Below are positions 1-7,597 of a stretch of 24,533 nucleotides of DNA, in pieces. The notes under the pieces are model-generated. The model saw only the letters and a program-made list of their open reading frames with translations. It made no database searches and was not told the origin of the DNA. How positions within the stretch are numbered: position 1 is the first letter of the stretch; every line of letters begins with the position of its first letter. Source of the stretch: CAYLLN01 sp036496265 (GTDB taxonomy: Bacteria > Planctomycetota > Planctomycetia > Pirellulales > Pirellulaceae); contig DASXLL010000092.1 of NCBI GenBank assembly GCA_036496265.1, positions 1 through 24,533 on the forward strand, written 5' to 3'. Position numbers and translations under genes: made by a program.

Positions 1-138
1 TTACTCAGGAAACCGCTTTTCTGACCCGATACGTGTCCGTAGCCCCACGGCCGCGCGAGACCTGTGAGGGGTCTTCGCGGGCCGTTGGTCTCACCTTAAC
101 CAACCCCAAAACCTGTCCAACAATTGGGGTCCACCTCA
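1..138 (+). mobile_element. Probable right end of an IS3-family insertion sequence (partial)
   Basis: The segment ending at 138 reads, on the minus strand going inward, TGAGGTG and then GGACCCCAATTGTTGGACA (revcomp of 114-132). This resembles the terminal inverted repeats of IS3-family elements, and the segment ends in the dinucleotide CA expected of TG...CA termini. Directly after it, the PhoD-like reading frame begins in mid-domain with no start codon, as expected if an element has cut off the 5' end of that gene. Several hairpins lie in 1-130: 5-24, 47-85 and 104-129. No transposase C-terminus is recognisable in any frame, so the transposase would have to end before the window. The family assignment rests on memory of IS3 termini and is not certain. 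Confidence 0.5.
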
Positions 139-262
139 GACGAGGCAAAACGCCAAACTCGCCGACTATCCATTCCAACTCGGCGTCGCCTCCGGCGATC
201 CGTCGCCCGACGGCTTCGTCATTTGGACTCGCCTCGCGCCAAAACCCCTCGCCGGCGGTGGC

Positions 263-1597
263 ATGCCGTCTGACGCGATCGAAGTCGCCTGGCAAGTCGC
301 TGACGACGAGGCAATGACCCGCGTCGTAGCCAAAGGCACAACGGTCGCCAATCCCGACTGGGCTCATTCGGTTCACGTCGAGGTCCCAGGCCTCAGGCCC
401 GACCGCTGGTACTGGTATCAATTCCAAGCCGCGGGCGAAACGAGTCCTCTCGGCAAGAGCCGCACGCTGCCGCCAGCCGATTCAACGCCCGCCGCGCTAA
501 AATTCGCCTTCGCCTCCTGCCAAAACTGGGAGCAAGGCCATTTCACCGCGTACGACCACATGGCCAAGGACGATCTCGACCTCGTCGTCCACCTCGGCGA
601 CTACATCTACGAAATGCCCGCCAATCCGCGAGCCTTTCGTCAGCATGTCGGCCCCAAATTGACCACGCTCGACGACTACCGCAATCGCTACGCCCAATAC
701 CGCACCGACCCCCTGCTCCAAGCGGCCCATGCGGCATTTCCGTGGCTCGTCACCTGGGACGACCACGAGCTGGAAGACAACTGTGCCGGAGAGATTTCCG
801 CCAAAGGCCTCGCACACGACGCCTTCATGCAGCTTCGGACCACCGCCTACAAAGCCTACTACGAGCACATGCCACTCCGCCGCTCGTCACTGCCGACTGG
901 CCCCTACATGTCGCTCTACCGCCGCATCCCCTTCGGCCGCCTCGCTCAGTTCGAAGTCCTCGACACTCGCCAATACCGCACCGACCAGGCCTGCGGCGAC
1001 GGCACCAAACCGCCCTGCGGTGGCGAACTGGCGCCCGACGCCACGCTTCTCGGCGACAAACAAGAGGCCTGGCTTCTCGACGGCCTCGCCAAATCGCCGG
1101 CGACCTGGAACATCCTCGCCCAGCAAGTCATGATGGCCCGCGTCGATCAAACGCCCGGCGAAAACGAGTCCTACAGCATGGACCAGTGGCCCGGCTACGA
1201 GCTGAACCGCCGCCGCCTGCTCCAATTCTTTGGCGAGCGAAAATCGCTCAATCCAATCGTTATTGCCGGCGACATCCACGAAAACTGGGCCAACGACTTG
1301 CTCGTCGATTTCGATGGATTAGGCAGCCGGACGGTCGCCACTGAGTTTGTCGGCACTTCGATCTCCTCCGGTGGTGATGGGTCTGCTACCTCAGACAAAC
1401 GCGACGCCGTGGTCGCGGAAAACTCGTTCGTCAAGTTCTACAACGGCCACCGCGGCTACGTCCGCTGCCACGCCACGCCCCAGCTCTGGAAAACCGACTT
1501 CCAAACCGTTCCCTTCGTCCTCAAGCCGGACGCCCCCATCTCCACCGCCGCTTCCTTCGTCGTCGAACCCGGCCACCCCGGCGCACAAAAGGCCTAG
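263..1597 (+). CDS. PhoD-like alkaline phosphatase, 5'-truncated
   Basis: This is a metallophosphatase of the PhoD family, normally exported by the Tat system to release phosphate from phosphodiesters and monoesters. Visible family motifs are HLGDYIYE, WDDHELEDNCAG, DTRQYRTDQ, NILAQQVMMA, GDIHENW and FVGTSISSGGDG, followed by a normal C-terminus. The first ATG (263) lies inside the domain. The conserved N-terminal segment YPFQLGVASGDPSPDGFVIW is encoded in the same frame from 167, but there is no ATG, GTG or TTG between the in-frame TGA at 65-67 and 263, and no Tat signal. The coding remnant can be followed back to about 139, where an IS-like end abuts it. The gene is therefore probably a pseudogene or yields an unexported fragment. 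It ends 6 bp from the convergent DUF1877 gene. Family assignment is firm; function is doubtful. Confidence 0.85.
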   Translation: MPSDAIEVAWQVADDEAMTRVVAKGTTVANPDWAHSVHVEVPGLRPDRWYWYQFQAAGETSPLGKSRTLPPADSTPAALKFAFASCQNWEQGHFTAYDHMAKDDLDLVVHLGDYIYEMPANPRAFRQHVGPKLTTLDDYRNRYAQYRTDPLLQAAHAAFPWLVTWDDHELEDNCAGEISAKGLAHDAFMQLRTTAYKAYYEHMPLRRSSLPTGPYMSLYRRIPFGRLAQFEVLDTRQYRTDQACGDGTKPPCGGELAPDATLLGDKQEAWLLDGLAKSPATWNILAQQVMMARVDQTPGENESYSMDQWPGYELNRRRLLQFFGERKSLNPIVIAGDIHENWANDLLVDFDGLGSRTVATEFVGTSISSGGDGSATSDKRDAVVAENSFVKFYNGHRGYVRCHATPQLWKTDFQTVPFVLKPDAPISTAASFVVEPGHPGAQKA

Positions 1598-1603
1598 CAG
1601 CGT

Positions 1604-2110
1604 TCACTCCTGAAACTTCGCCATAAAAACCACCGCCTCCATATTCTCCGACGCTGCCTCAAAAAACACTTTCAAATCCAGTAGCCGCAGCCACATCTCC
1701 ATGAAGTGCTTTTCATCGATCGGCTGCTGATACGAGCCGCCTTTGAGAGCAAAGAACTTTTTCCGAACGTCGTCTTCCTCCAACTCGCCCAGCGCATCCG
1801 CGATAAACCGCGTCACATCCGGCCGAATGAGAACAGCCGTGTATTCCTTCCCCTGCAAAAGCTGCTTGCCACCCAGCACGGCCACATTCAGCGGAAAATC
1901 TCCGGCAGCAGGGTCGAGTTCCCCTTCCGTCAAACACCGATGTATCGGATCCCAGAAGACACCGATGTCCAAAACACGGCCGCTCTTCTTCATATCCGGC
2001 CGCGCCTTCAAGTCGTCCAAAAATTTGCGGATCGACGCGTCGTCCTTCAACCCAAACAGCGACTTCGCATTTTCCCGCGCCAACGCGATATGAAAACCTC
2101 GACCAACCAC
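1604..2110 (-). CDS. DUF1877 (YfbM-like) family protein
   Basis: The 168-residue product resembles the DUF1877/YfbM family of small cytoplasmic proteins, whose biochemical role is unknown. The family pattern appears in DIGVFWDPIHRCLTEGE (residues about 48-64), LNVAVLGGKQL and the following helical segment ending EEDDVRKKFFALKG, with a length typical of the family. The start is a GTG at 2110 with AAGGTG a few bases upstream; a TAA lies just above it in frame, so no longer form is possible. It follows ispD by 29 bp on the same strand and is probably co-transcribed with it. There is no obvious functional link to isoprenoid synthesis. It ends tail to tail with the phosphatase gene. Confidence 0.8.
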   Translation of the reverse strand: MVGRGFHIALARENAKSLFGLKDDASIRKFLDDLKARPDMKKSGRVLDIGVFWDPIHRCLTEGELDPAAGDFPLNVAVLGGKQLLQGKEYTAVLIRPDVTRFIADALGELEEDDVRKKFFALKGGSYQQPIDEKHFMEMWLRLLDLKVFFEAASENMEAVVFMAKFQE

Positions 2111-2139
2111 CGTAGCACCTTTTTAATAGGGATAAGAAG

Positions 2140-2880
2140 TCATCGCCACAACTCATCATCCGCAAACGGATGCGCCGGACCCGCCAATTTCGGCCGCGGC
2201 AGCGCTTTCAAGAGCGCCGACGCCATCCGCAAATCGTCCTTCGTCGTGATTTTGATGTTCATCGGTGAGCCAGCCACGATCGTCACTTTGTGTCCGATCC
2301 GCTCGACGAGCTGCGCATCGTCCGTTGCTGCCTGCTGTCCGCGACGGGCATACGCTTCGAGCAAAATCTGCTTGCGAAAGACCTGCGGCGTCTGCGCTTC
2401 CCACAAATTCTCGCGAGTCACCGTTTCCGCCACCGCTTGATCGCCCGCCGCCCGTTTCAGCGTGCCCGTGATCGGAGCCGCCAAAATCGCCGCCCCCGTT
2501 TTCACCGCCGCCGCAAAGACCGCATCGATCCAGGCATCGACAATGCACGGCCGCGCTGCGTCATGCACGGCAATATATTCCGCTTCCGGCTTTACGCGCT
2601 CCAAAGCCCGCGTCACCGAGTCGTACCGCTCGTTCCCGCCTTCAACGACTTCGATGCCCAAAAGCGCCGCATTTCCCCCAAATTTCTCTGTGAAATGCTC
2701 GCGATCCTCCGGTGAAATCACCAGAATCGTCTGCACCACATCGGACCGATTCGCAAACCGATCCGCCGCGTGCATCCATACCGGCCGCCCGTCTAGCGGA
2801 GCAAATGGCTTTTTATAGTGCTGGTCCCGAAATCGGCTGCTCTTTCCAGCGGCAGGCAGGATCACAGCAAAACGAGGCAC
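2140..2880 (-). CDS. ispD: 2-C-methyl-D-erythritol 4-phosphate cytidylyltransferase
   Basis: IspD couples MEP to CTP, giving CDP-methylerythritol in the non-mevalonate isoprenoid pathway in the cytoplasm. The 246-residue product has the N-terminal nucleotide-binding motif PAAGKSSRF (residues 9-17) followed by a KKP that supplies the catalytic lysine, then GGNERYDSV (81-89), HDAARP (106-111), TPQVF (164-168), TDDAQLVE (186-193) and NIKIT (208-212). These are the landmark segments of the family in the usual order. The C-terminus carries about 20 extra residues (PRPKLAGPAHPFADDELWR) beyond the typical end. It diverges from the 979-residue protein gene across about 220 bp and is followed by the DUF1877 gene. 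No IspF or IspE gene is in the window. Confidence 0.95.
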   Translation of the reverse strand: MPRFAVILPAAGKSSRFRDQHYKKPFAPLDGRPVWMHAADRFANRSDVVQTILVISPEDREHFTEKFGGNAALLGIEVVEGGNERYDSVTRALERVKPEAEYIAVHDAARPCIVDAWIDAVFAAAVKTGAAILAAPITGTLKRAAGDQAVAETVTRENLWEAQTPQVFRKQILLEAYARRGQQAATDDAQLVERIGHKVTIVAGSPMNIKITTKDDLRMASALLKALPRPKLAGPAHPFADDELWR

Positions 2881-2973
2881 GGCGCTTGTCCGATCGACGC
2901 AGGCAAAAGAGGGCTACTATTAGCCGTTATTGTCTTCCGCAGCGAAGCCGAGTCAAGCGAAACCGGACGATCG

Positions 2974-3105
2974 ATGATAAGTTCACAGCCGAATCTCTTT
3001 CGCGACGAATTGCCGCCCTCTACACTTGAATACGTCGAAAGCTTATCCCGGCCGTCCCTTGGCCGATCCGATATCCCTCAAATCCCAACCGAATACCGGC
3101 GATGA
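2974..3105 (+). CDS. Possible 43-residue ORF coupled to the next gene
   Basis: An ATG at 2974 opens a 43-codon frame (MISSQPNLFRDELPPSTLEY...) whose TGA stop overlaps the ATG of the 979-residue protein as ATGA (3102-3105). Such overlap is typical of translational coupling. The predicted peptide is hydrophilic, has no signal or membrane segment, and matches no family I know. Upstream there is only a weak GGA about 6 bases before the ATG. Third-position GC is near 50%, lower than in the neighbouring genes, which argues against a conserved protein. It could be a leader peptide that sets translation of the large gene, or chance. Confidence 0.3.
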   Translation: MISSQPNLFRDELPPSTLEYVESLSRPSLGRSDIPQIPTEYRR

Positions 3106-6041
3106 ACGTGCGCCCGCTGTTGCTCTTGTCACTGCTCATGCTGGGCCTGCTCGGCATGCCCGGCTGCGGCGGTTGCAACTGGGGCGGGGCAAATTCAATC
3201 AGTTCGGACGAAAAAAAGACCGACGAAGAAACGCTCGCCGAGCTGGAAAAACGCAAGAAGAAACTAGAAGAGAAGCCGAAGGACGATTTTGAGCCGCTGG
3301 CCGTGCGGATGTTGCCGAGCAATGATCCGTCCCCCTCGCTGAAGCAGCCGCTGATTTTGGTCAAACCGGGCCATTGGGTCGCCGTCAGCGAGACGGCCAA
3401 AACCAACAACTTCGATTTTGCCGGCGAATTGGCCACCTACGCCGAATTCACCGCGACCAATCAGCCGCTGGAGGTGGAAGACACAACTTCCCGACTTGGC
3501 AGTTCCTGTCCCGCGATTCTGGCCAAAGGTTATTCGAAGCACATCGAGGGCATGTTTTATGTGCCACGGCGTAAGGCGGAGGCCGGCCGCATTTATTCAT
3601 TACGGAGCGAGCTCCGCGGCGTCCGCACGGGCCGAGCGGAAACATTCAACACGATCGTCAGCCCATCGCTGCGCGATTACGAACACATCATCGTCGTCCT
3701 CGCCTCCGGCTCCGCGACTCCCGCGTCCTATAGCCACTTCGACAAGCTGCTGTCGGTCAAAATGCCGCAGGTCGAAGCCACCGAGAGCGAGACGCTGCGC
3801 TACTATTACATCTTTCGACCGTCGGTCGAGAAGTCTGCGCCACTGCCGGGTCATCCGCTGGCCTGGACCACGATTGCTTATGTGTTCTGGGACGATCTTG
3901 ATCCGCGCGTGCTCACCGCCCAGCAGCAGCAGTCGCTCCTAGATTGGCTGCATTGGGGCGGCCAGCTCATCATCAGCGGCCCAAACTCGCTCGATAAGCT
4001 GCGCGGCTCGTTTCTGTCCCCCTATCTGCCGGGCGAAGCGACGCAGTCGGTCAAGCTCGCGCAGGCCGACTTCACCGAACTTAACAAGCGTTTCTCACTG
4101 AAGCACGACGAGAAACAATTAGCCCGCCAAAGCGGCCCGCCGAAAGGCGAGAATCTGCTGACGATCGCCGTCAGCCCCGAACGGCCGATGCTCGGCGTCG
4201 AAATGCAGTTGCACTCGGCGGCGACCACAATGGAGGGCACGGGCGGCCTCGTCGTCGAGCGGCGCGTCGGCGCCGGCCGCATCGCCGTCACTCGATTTCC
4301 CCTCACCGATGTCCGCATCAAGCAATGGAAGAATTTTGATGGCTTTCTCAACTCCGTCCTACTTCGTCGTCCCGGCCGCATCTTCGCTCAAGACAACCTT
4401 GCGATGCTAAGCGTCAAGTGGGACGACCCGGCCTTAAACCAAATGTTGATCGATGCTCGCCTCGGCTCGACCCTGCGATATTTCACGCGGGATATCGCGT
4501 TCGAGGAAGACAAATGGGCAACGAATTTGGTGGCAGCCGCGCCATCGGCCGAATCACCCGCACGACCGCAACGCGGACGAGTCAACACACCGGGCATTCC
4601 CTCCGGCGCGCCGGTCTATGGCGCTCCCGGGTTCGTGCCCGGCTTTCCCGGCTACTACCCCGATCTGGAAAAAGTCCGACCCGAAACGGCCGCCATTCAT
4701 CCGCCGATCGACGACTGGCATTTCGTTGGCTACGGCAGCACGCGTCCCGACGACGAAAAAAAGTATCTTCAGGAATTCGGCCGGAACCCCAAAACAACGA
4801 AGCCCGATCCGCCAGGTGTTGCCGCCTGGAACGACCAAGGAGCGGCCTCCGCGGCGGCTCGCCAAATTCTTACCGAGGCCGCCGGCATCGACATTCCCAG
4901 CGCCGATTTTGTCGTCAAAGTGCTGGGCGTCTATCTGCTGGTGCTCGTGCCGCTGAATTGGTTCGTGTTTTGGACGATCGGCAAGGTCGAATGGGCGTGG
5001 ATTGCCGCCCCGGTGATTTCGCTGATCGGCGCCGGCGCGGTCATCCGCCTCGCCCAGCTTGACATCGGCTTCGCCCGCAGCCGCAATGAGGTTGCCGTGC
5101 TCGAAATCCAGGGCGGCTACGAGCGAGCCCATTTGACTCGGTACACCGCGCTCTACACTTCGCTTTCCAGTAGCTACACGCTGGAGTTTGACGAGCCCAC
5201 GTCGCTCGCCGCGCCGTTTCCATCGGGCAAGCAAGATGAATCGCTGCTGGCCATCACTAACTACACCGACGTAGCCTTTCGCCGCGGCAGCGAAACCGCG
5301 CTGGCCGGCGTGCAAGTCTCGTCGAACTCGACAGGCATGGTTCATAGCGAGCAGTTGCTGTCGCTCGGCACGAGCGACAAGACACTCGAAACATTGCGGC
5401 TCGTCGGCGACGAAACCCGCGGCTTCTCGGTCAGCAATACGACCGATTTGGCCATTCGAAACGTCGGTGTTTTCCGCCGCGTCGATCAACCGACGGCCAA
5501 TAAACCGATGCAGCCGCAAATCGAAGCGGCATACATTGAAAAGCTGGAGCCGGCATCGAGCGCGATCTTACGATTTGAGCCACTCAAAGCTGAGCTGCGC
5601 AAAGAAGATGTTTCGCTGGAATCGCCACCAGCTATTTGGCTGTCGCAGTGGGACGACGCGCCGATATTTTCGCACCGCACCGATTCATCGCGCTCCGACT
5701 CGACGAATCAATCGGCCGGCGACGCGGCCGGCATTCGGCTCACGCGGCTGGCACGCTTGGCGTCCGATCGTCTGCGGCTCTTGCCTGGCGATGTGCGACT
5801 CGTCGGCTGGACGGATCAGCGAATTCCCGGTATGCACATTCGTCCCGAGGCCCCGCAAAATCGCACCTATACGCTCGTCCTCGCTCATTTGACTCGCGGT
5901 TCGCTGCCGCCGCCCCGTCCTGATCGCAATCTGGCGGAAGATTACTACGATCCGGCCGTATTGGAGCCCGAACCCGACTCCACGACTCCGTCGGACGGCA
6001 TCGACCGTGACCTCGAACAGCCCGCCGCCGGCGGCACATGA
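3102..6041 (+). CDS. Large membrane-anchored protein of an ABC-2-type transport locus
   Basis: I do not recognise a named function. The 979-residue product starts with a hydrophobic export segment ending MPGC at Cys22, a poor lipobox because of Met and Pro at -3 and -2. A charged, coiled-coil-like stretch follows at about 38-62. Around residues 195-310 the pattern HIIVVLASGS ... YVFWDDLDPRVL ... LLDWLHWGGQLIISGP resembles the glutamine-amidotransferase-like fold found in extracytoplasmic parts of some ABC-associated proteins (DUF4350/GldG-like). A Gly/Pro-rich linker lies near 495-520. Two membrane helices lie at about 603-625 and 632-655, and then a beta-rich C-terminal region ends in an acidic tail. 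The ABC ATPase starts 9 bp downstream, so the two are surely one operon. The product may act as a partner or accessory subunit of that ATPase; this is inferred from position. Confidence 0.8.
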   Translation: MNVRPLLLLSLLMLGLLGMPGCGGCNWGGANSISSDEKKTDEETLAELEKRKKKLEEKPKDDFEPLAVRMLPSNDPSPSLKQPLILVKPGHWVAVSETAKTNNFDFAGELATYAEFTATNQPLEVEDTTSRLGSSCPAILAKGYSKHIEGMFYVPRRKAEAGRIYSLRSELRGVRTGRAETFNTIVSPSLRDYEHIIVVLASGSATPASYSHFDKLLSVKMPQVEATESETLRYYYIFRPSVEKSAPLPGHPLAWTTIAYVFWDDLDPRVLTAQQQQSLLDWLHWGGQLIISGPNSLDKLRGSFLSPYLPGEATQSVKLAQADFTELNKRFSLKHDEKQLARQSGPPKGENLLTIAVSPERPMLGVEMQLHSAATTMEGTGGLVVERRVGAGRIAVTRFPLTDVRIKQWKNFDGFLNSVLLRRPGRIFAQDNLAMLSVKWDDPALNQMLIDARLGSTLRYFTRDIAFEEDKWATNLVAAAPSAESPARPQRGRVNTPGIPSGAPVYGAPGFVPGFPGYYPDLEKVRPETAAIHPPIDDWHFVGYGSTRPDDEKKYLQEFGRNPKTTKPDPPGVAAWNDQGAASAAARQILTEAAGIDIPSADFVVKVLGVYLLVLVPLNWFVFWTIGKVEWAWIAAPVISLIGAGAVIRLAQLDIGFARSRNEVAVLEIQGGYERAHLTRYTALYTSLSSSYTLEFDEPTSLAAPFPSGKQDESLLAITNYTDVAFRRGSETALAGVQVSSNSTGMVHSEQLLSLGTSDKTLETLRLVGDETRGFSVSNTTDLAIRNVGVFRRVDQPTANKPMQPQIEAAYIEKLEPASSAILRFEPLKAELRKEDVSLESPPAIWLSQWDDAPIFSHRTDSSRSDSTNQSAGDAAGIRLTRLARLASDRLRLLPGDVRLVGWTDQRIPGMHIRPEAPQNRTYTLVLAHLTRGSLPPPRPDRNLAEDYYDPAVLEPEPDSTTPSDGIDRDLEQPAAGGT

Positions 6042-6050
6042 AGACCATCC

Positions 6051-6977
6051 ATGATTGAATTGATCGATTTCGGCAAAGACTATGGCGAGTTTCGCGCGGT
6101 CGAGTCGCTCAACCTCAAGATCGGCGCGGGGGAAATGTTCGGGTTCATCGGACCCAACGGCGCTGGCAAGAGCACGACGATTCGGTTTCTCGCGACCCTG
6201 CTAAAGGCCAGCCGGGGCGAGGGAATCGTCAATGGCTACAGTGTGACGCAGAACCCGATGGCGGTGCGACAAAGCGTCGGTTACATGCCGGACAATTTTG
6301 GCGTCTATGACGGCATGAAGGTCTGGGAGTTTTTGGATTTTTTCGCGGTGGCGTACAAGATCGGCAAGGGAAAGCGTAAGCAAGTCATCAATGATGTTTT
6401 GGAGCTTTTGGACCTGGCGCATAAGCGCGACGACTACGTCAACGGCTTGTCGCGCGGAATGAAGCAGCGATTGTGCATGGCGAAGACGCTAGTGCATGAT
6501 CCGCCGGTGCTGATTCTCGATGAGCCGACAAGTGGTCTCGATCCGCGGGCACGGATTGAAGTGAAGGCGCTCTTCAAAGAGCTGAAGCGGATGGGAAAGA
6601 CGATTCTCATCAGCAGCCACATCCTTTCCGAGCTGGCCGACTGCTGCACGTCGATCGGCATCATCGAGCGGGGGCAACTGCTAATGCACGGGCCGATCGA
6701 GGATGTGTATCGTCGCATTCGCGGCAATCGCACCGTCGAAGTCCGCTTCGTCAACGGCATGGACGTCGGTCTTTCTGTCATTCGCAGTAGTCCCCAGGTC
6801 CGCAACGTCGCCGTCGACGTGAATAGCTGCGTCGTCGAGCTGGAAGCCACGGATGATCAGGTGAATGAACTGTTGCAGCAGCTCATCTATAACAAATGCG
6901 GCGTGCGGAGCTTTTCGGAGAAAGATCCGTCGCTAGAAGACGTGTTTATGATGGTGACGAAGGGGTTGGTGACGTAG
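6051..6977 (+). CDS. ABC transporter ATP-binding protein, ABC-2/NatA type
   Basis: This cytoplasmic ATPase powers an ABC-2-type exporter of unknown substrate. Walker A GPNGAGKST is at residues 34-42, the signature LSRGMKQ at 134-140, Walker B VLILDEP at 154-160 with TSGLD following, and the H-loop His at 191 (SSHIL). The Q-loop position reads YMPDNFGVYD, so the usual Gln appears to be Asp, which I believe occurs in this subgroup. Residues 230-308 form the extra C-terminal domain common in the CcmA/NatA group. It lies 9 bp after the 979-residue gene and is clearly in the same operon. The following genes are an unrelated toxin-antitoxin-like pair, so no separate permease gene is present here. 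Confidence 0.93.
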   Translation: MIELIDFGKDYGEFRAVESLNLKIGAGEMFGFIGPNGAGKSTTIRFLATLLKASRGEGIVNGYSVTQNPMAVRQSVGYMPDNFGVYDGMKVWEFLDFFAVAYKIGKGKRKQVINDVLELLDLAHKRDDYVNGLSRGMKQRLCMAKTLVHDPPVLILDEPTSGLDPRARIEVKALFKELKRMGKTILISSHILSELADCCTSIGIIERGQLLMHGPIEDVYRRIRGNRTVEVRFVNGMDVGLSVIRSSPQVRNVAVDVNSCVVELEATDDQVNELLQQLIYNKCGVRSFSEKDPSLEDVFMMVTKGLVT

Positions 6978-7011
6978 AATTGTAACAGGGTCAGTTATAT
7001 CTGAGGTGACC

Positions 7012-7248
7012 ATGTCCGATTGGCGTCAGTTTTTAGGAAGCGATCCCGGAATTTGTGGAGGTCAGCTTTGCATTCGCGGCACTCGAATTCCCATCACGGT
7101 TATTCTCGATAGCGTCGCCGAAGGCTCCCCGCGCGACGATATTTTCAAGAGTTACCCATCCCTACGCGCTGAGCACATCGACGCAGCTCTAGCGTACGCG
7201 GCCGAACTCGTCCGAGAGGAAGCGCTGTTGCCGCTCGCTTCTCTATGA
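7012..7248 (+). CDS. DUF433 family protein, probable antitoxin
   Basis: The product of about 78 residues is a DUF433 protein, a small winged-helix-like family often paired with DUF5615 (PIN-like) proteins and taken to be antitoxins. Family signatures are the GICGGQLCIRGTRIPITVILD core (about residues 13-33) and YPSLRAEHIDAALAYAAE near the end. The ATG at 7012 is preferred over an in-frame GTG at 7006 because GAGG (7003-7006) sits 5 bases upstream of it. Its stop overlaps the start of the next gene as ATGA (7245-7248), the usual coupling in this kind of pair. The antitoxin role is inferred from the family and layout. Confidence 0.85.
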   Translation: MSDWRQFLGSDPGICGGQLCIRGTRIPITVILDSVAEGSPRDDIFKSYPSLRAEHIDAALAYAAELVREEALLPLASL

Positions 7249-7595
7249 AGTTCAAACTAGACGAGCACCTTCCGGCCGAGATAGCGGATGATTTGCGGAA
7301 GTCGGGTCACGACGCAATGACCGTCGTGGAGCAAGACCTCTCAGGTTCCTCCGATGAAGCGCTAATGCAGGTTGTCCAATCCGAGTCGCGCGTCATGCTC
7401 ACAATGGACAAGGGAATCGCCAACGTTGCCGCGTTTCCACCGTCTTTATTCGCCGGAATCGTATTATTTCGACCGCGTCAGACGGGGCGCGGCGCGGTTT
7501 TGCAATTCGTTCGCCAGCATCTACCGACTGTCCTGCCCCTCGTCACCCCCGGTTCCTTAGTGGTTGTTTCCGATCAAGGCATTCGCGTTCGTTAA
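7245..7595 (+). CDS. DUF5615 PIN-like protein, probable toxin
   Basis: The 116-residue product matches the DUF5615 family, related to PIN-domain nucleases. It opens with KFKLDEHLPAEIADDLRKSGHDA, with the conserved Asp in LDEHL, and has VMLTMDKGIANVAAFPP, whose Asp would be a second acidic site residue, and IVLFRPRQTGRG. Such proteins are proposed RNase toxins, but activity is largely untested. Translation is coupled to the DUF433 gene by a 4-bp overlap. The stop is only 2 bp from the convergent fumC stop, so there is no room for a conventional terminator between them. The pair may have been inserted between the ABC operon and fumC. Confidence 0.83.
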   Translation: MKFKLDEHLPAEIADDLRKSGHDAMTVVEQDLSGSSDEALMQVVQSESRVMLTMDKGIANVAAFPPSLFAGIVLFRPRQTGRGAVLQFVRQHLPTVLPLVTPGSLVVVSDQGIRVR

Positions 7596-7597
7596 TG

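Noticed and set aside
47..85. Bulged hairpin considered as an integron attC site
   Set aside because: It has the bulged look of attC but lacks the conserved GTTRRRY and RYYYAAC core sites, and no integrase is nearby.
1..138. Structured RNA such as tmRNA, 5S, SRP or RNase P RNA
   Set aside because: None of the conserved sequences of these RNAs is present; an IS end explains the region better.
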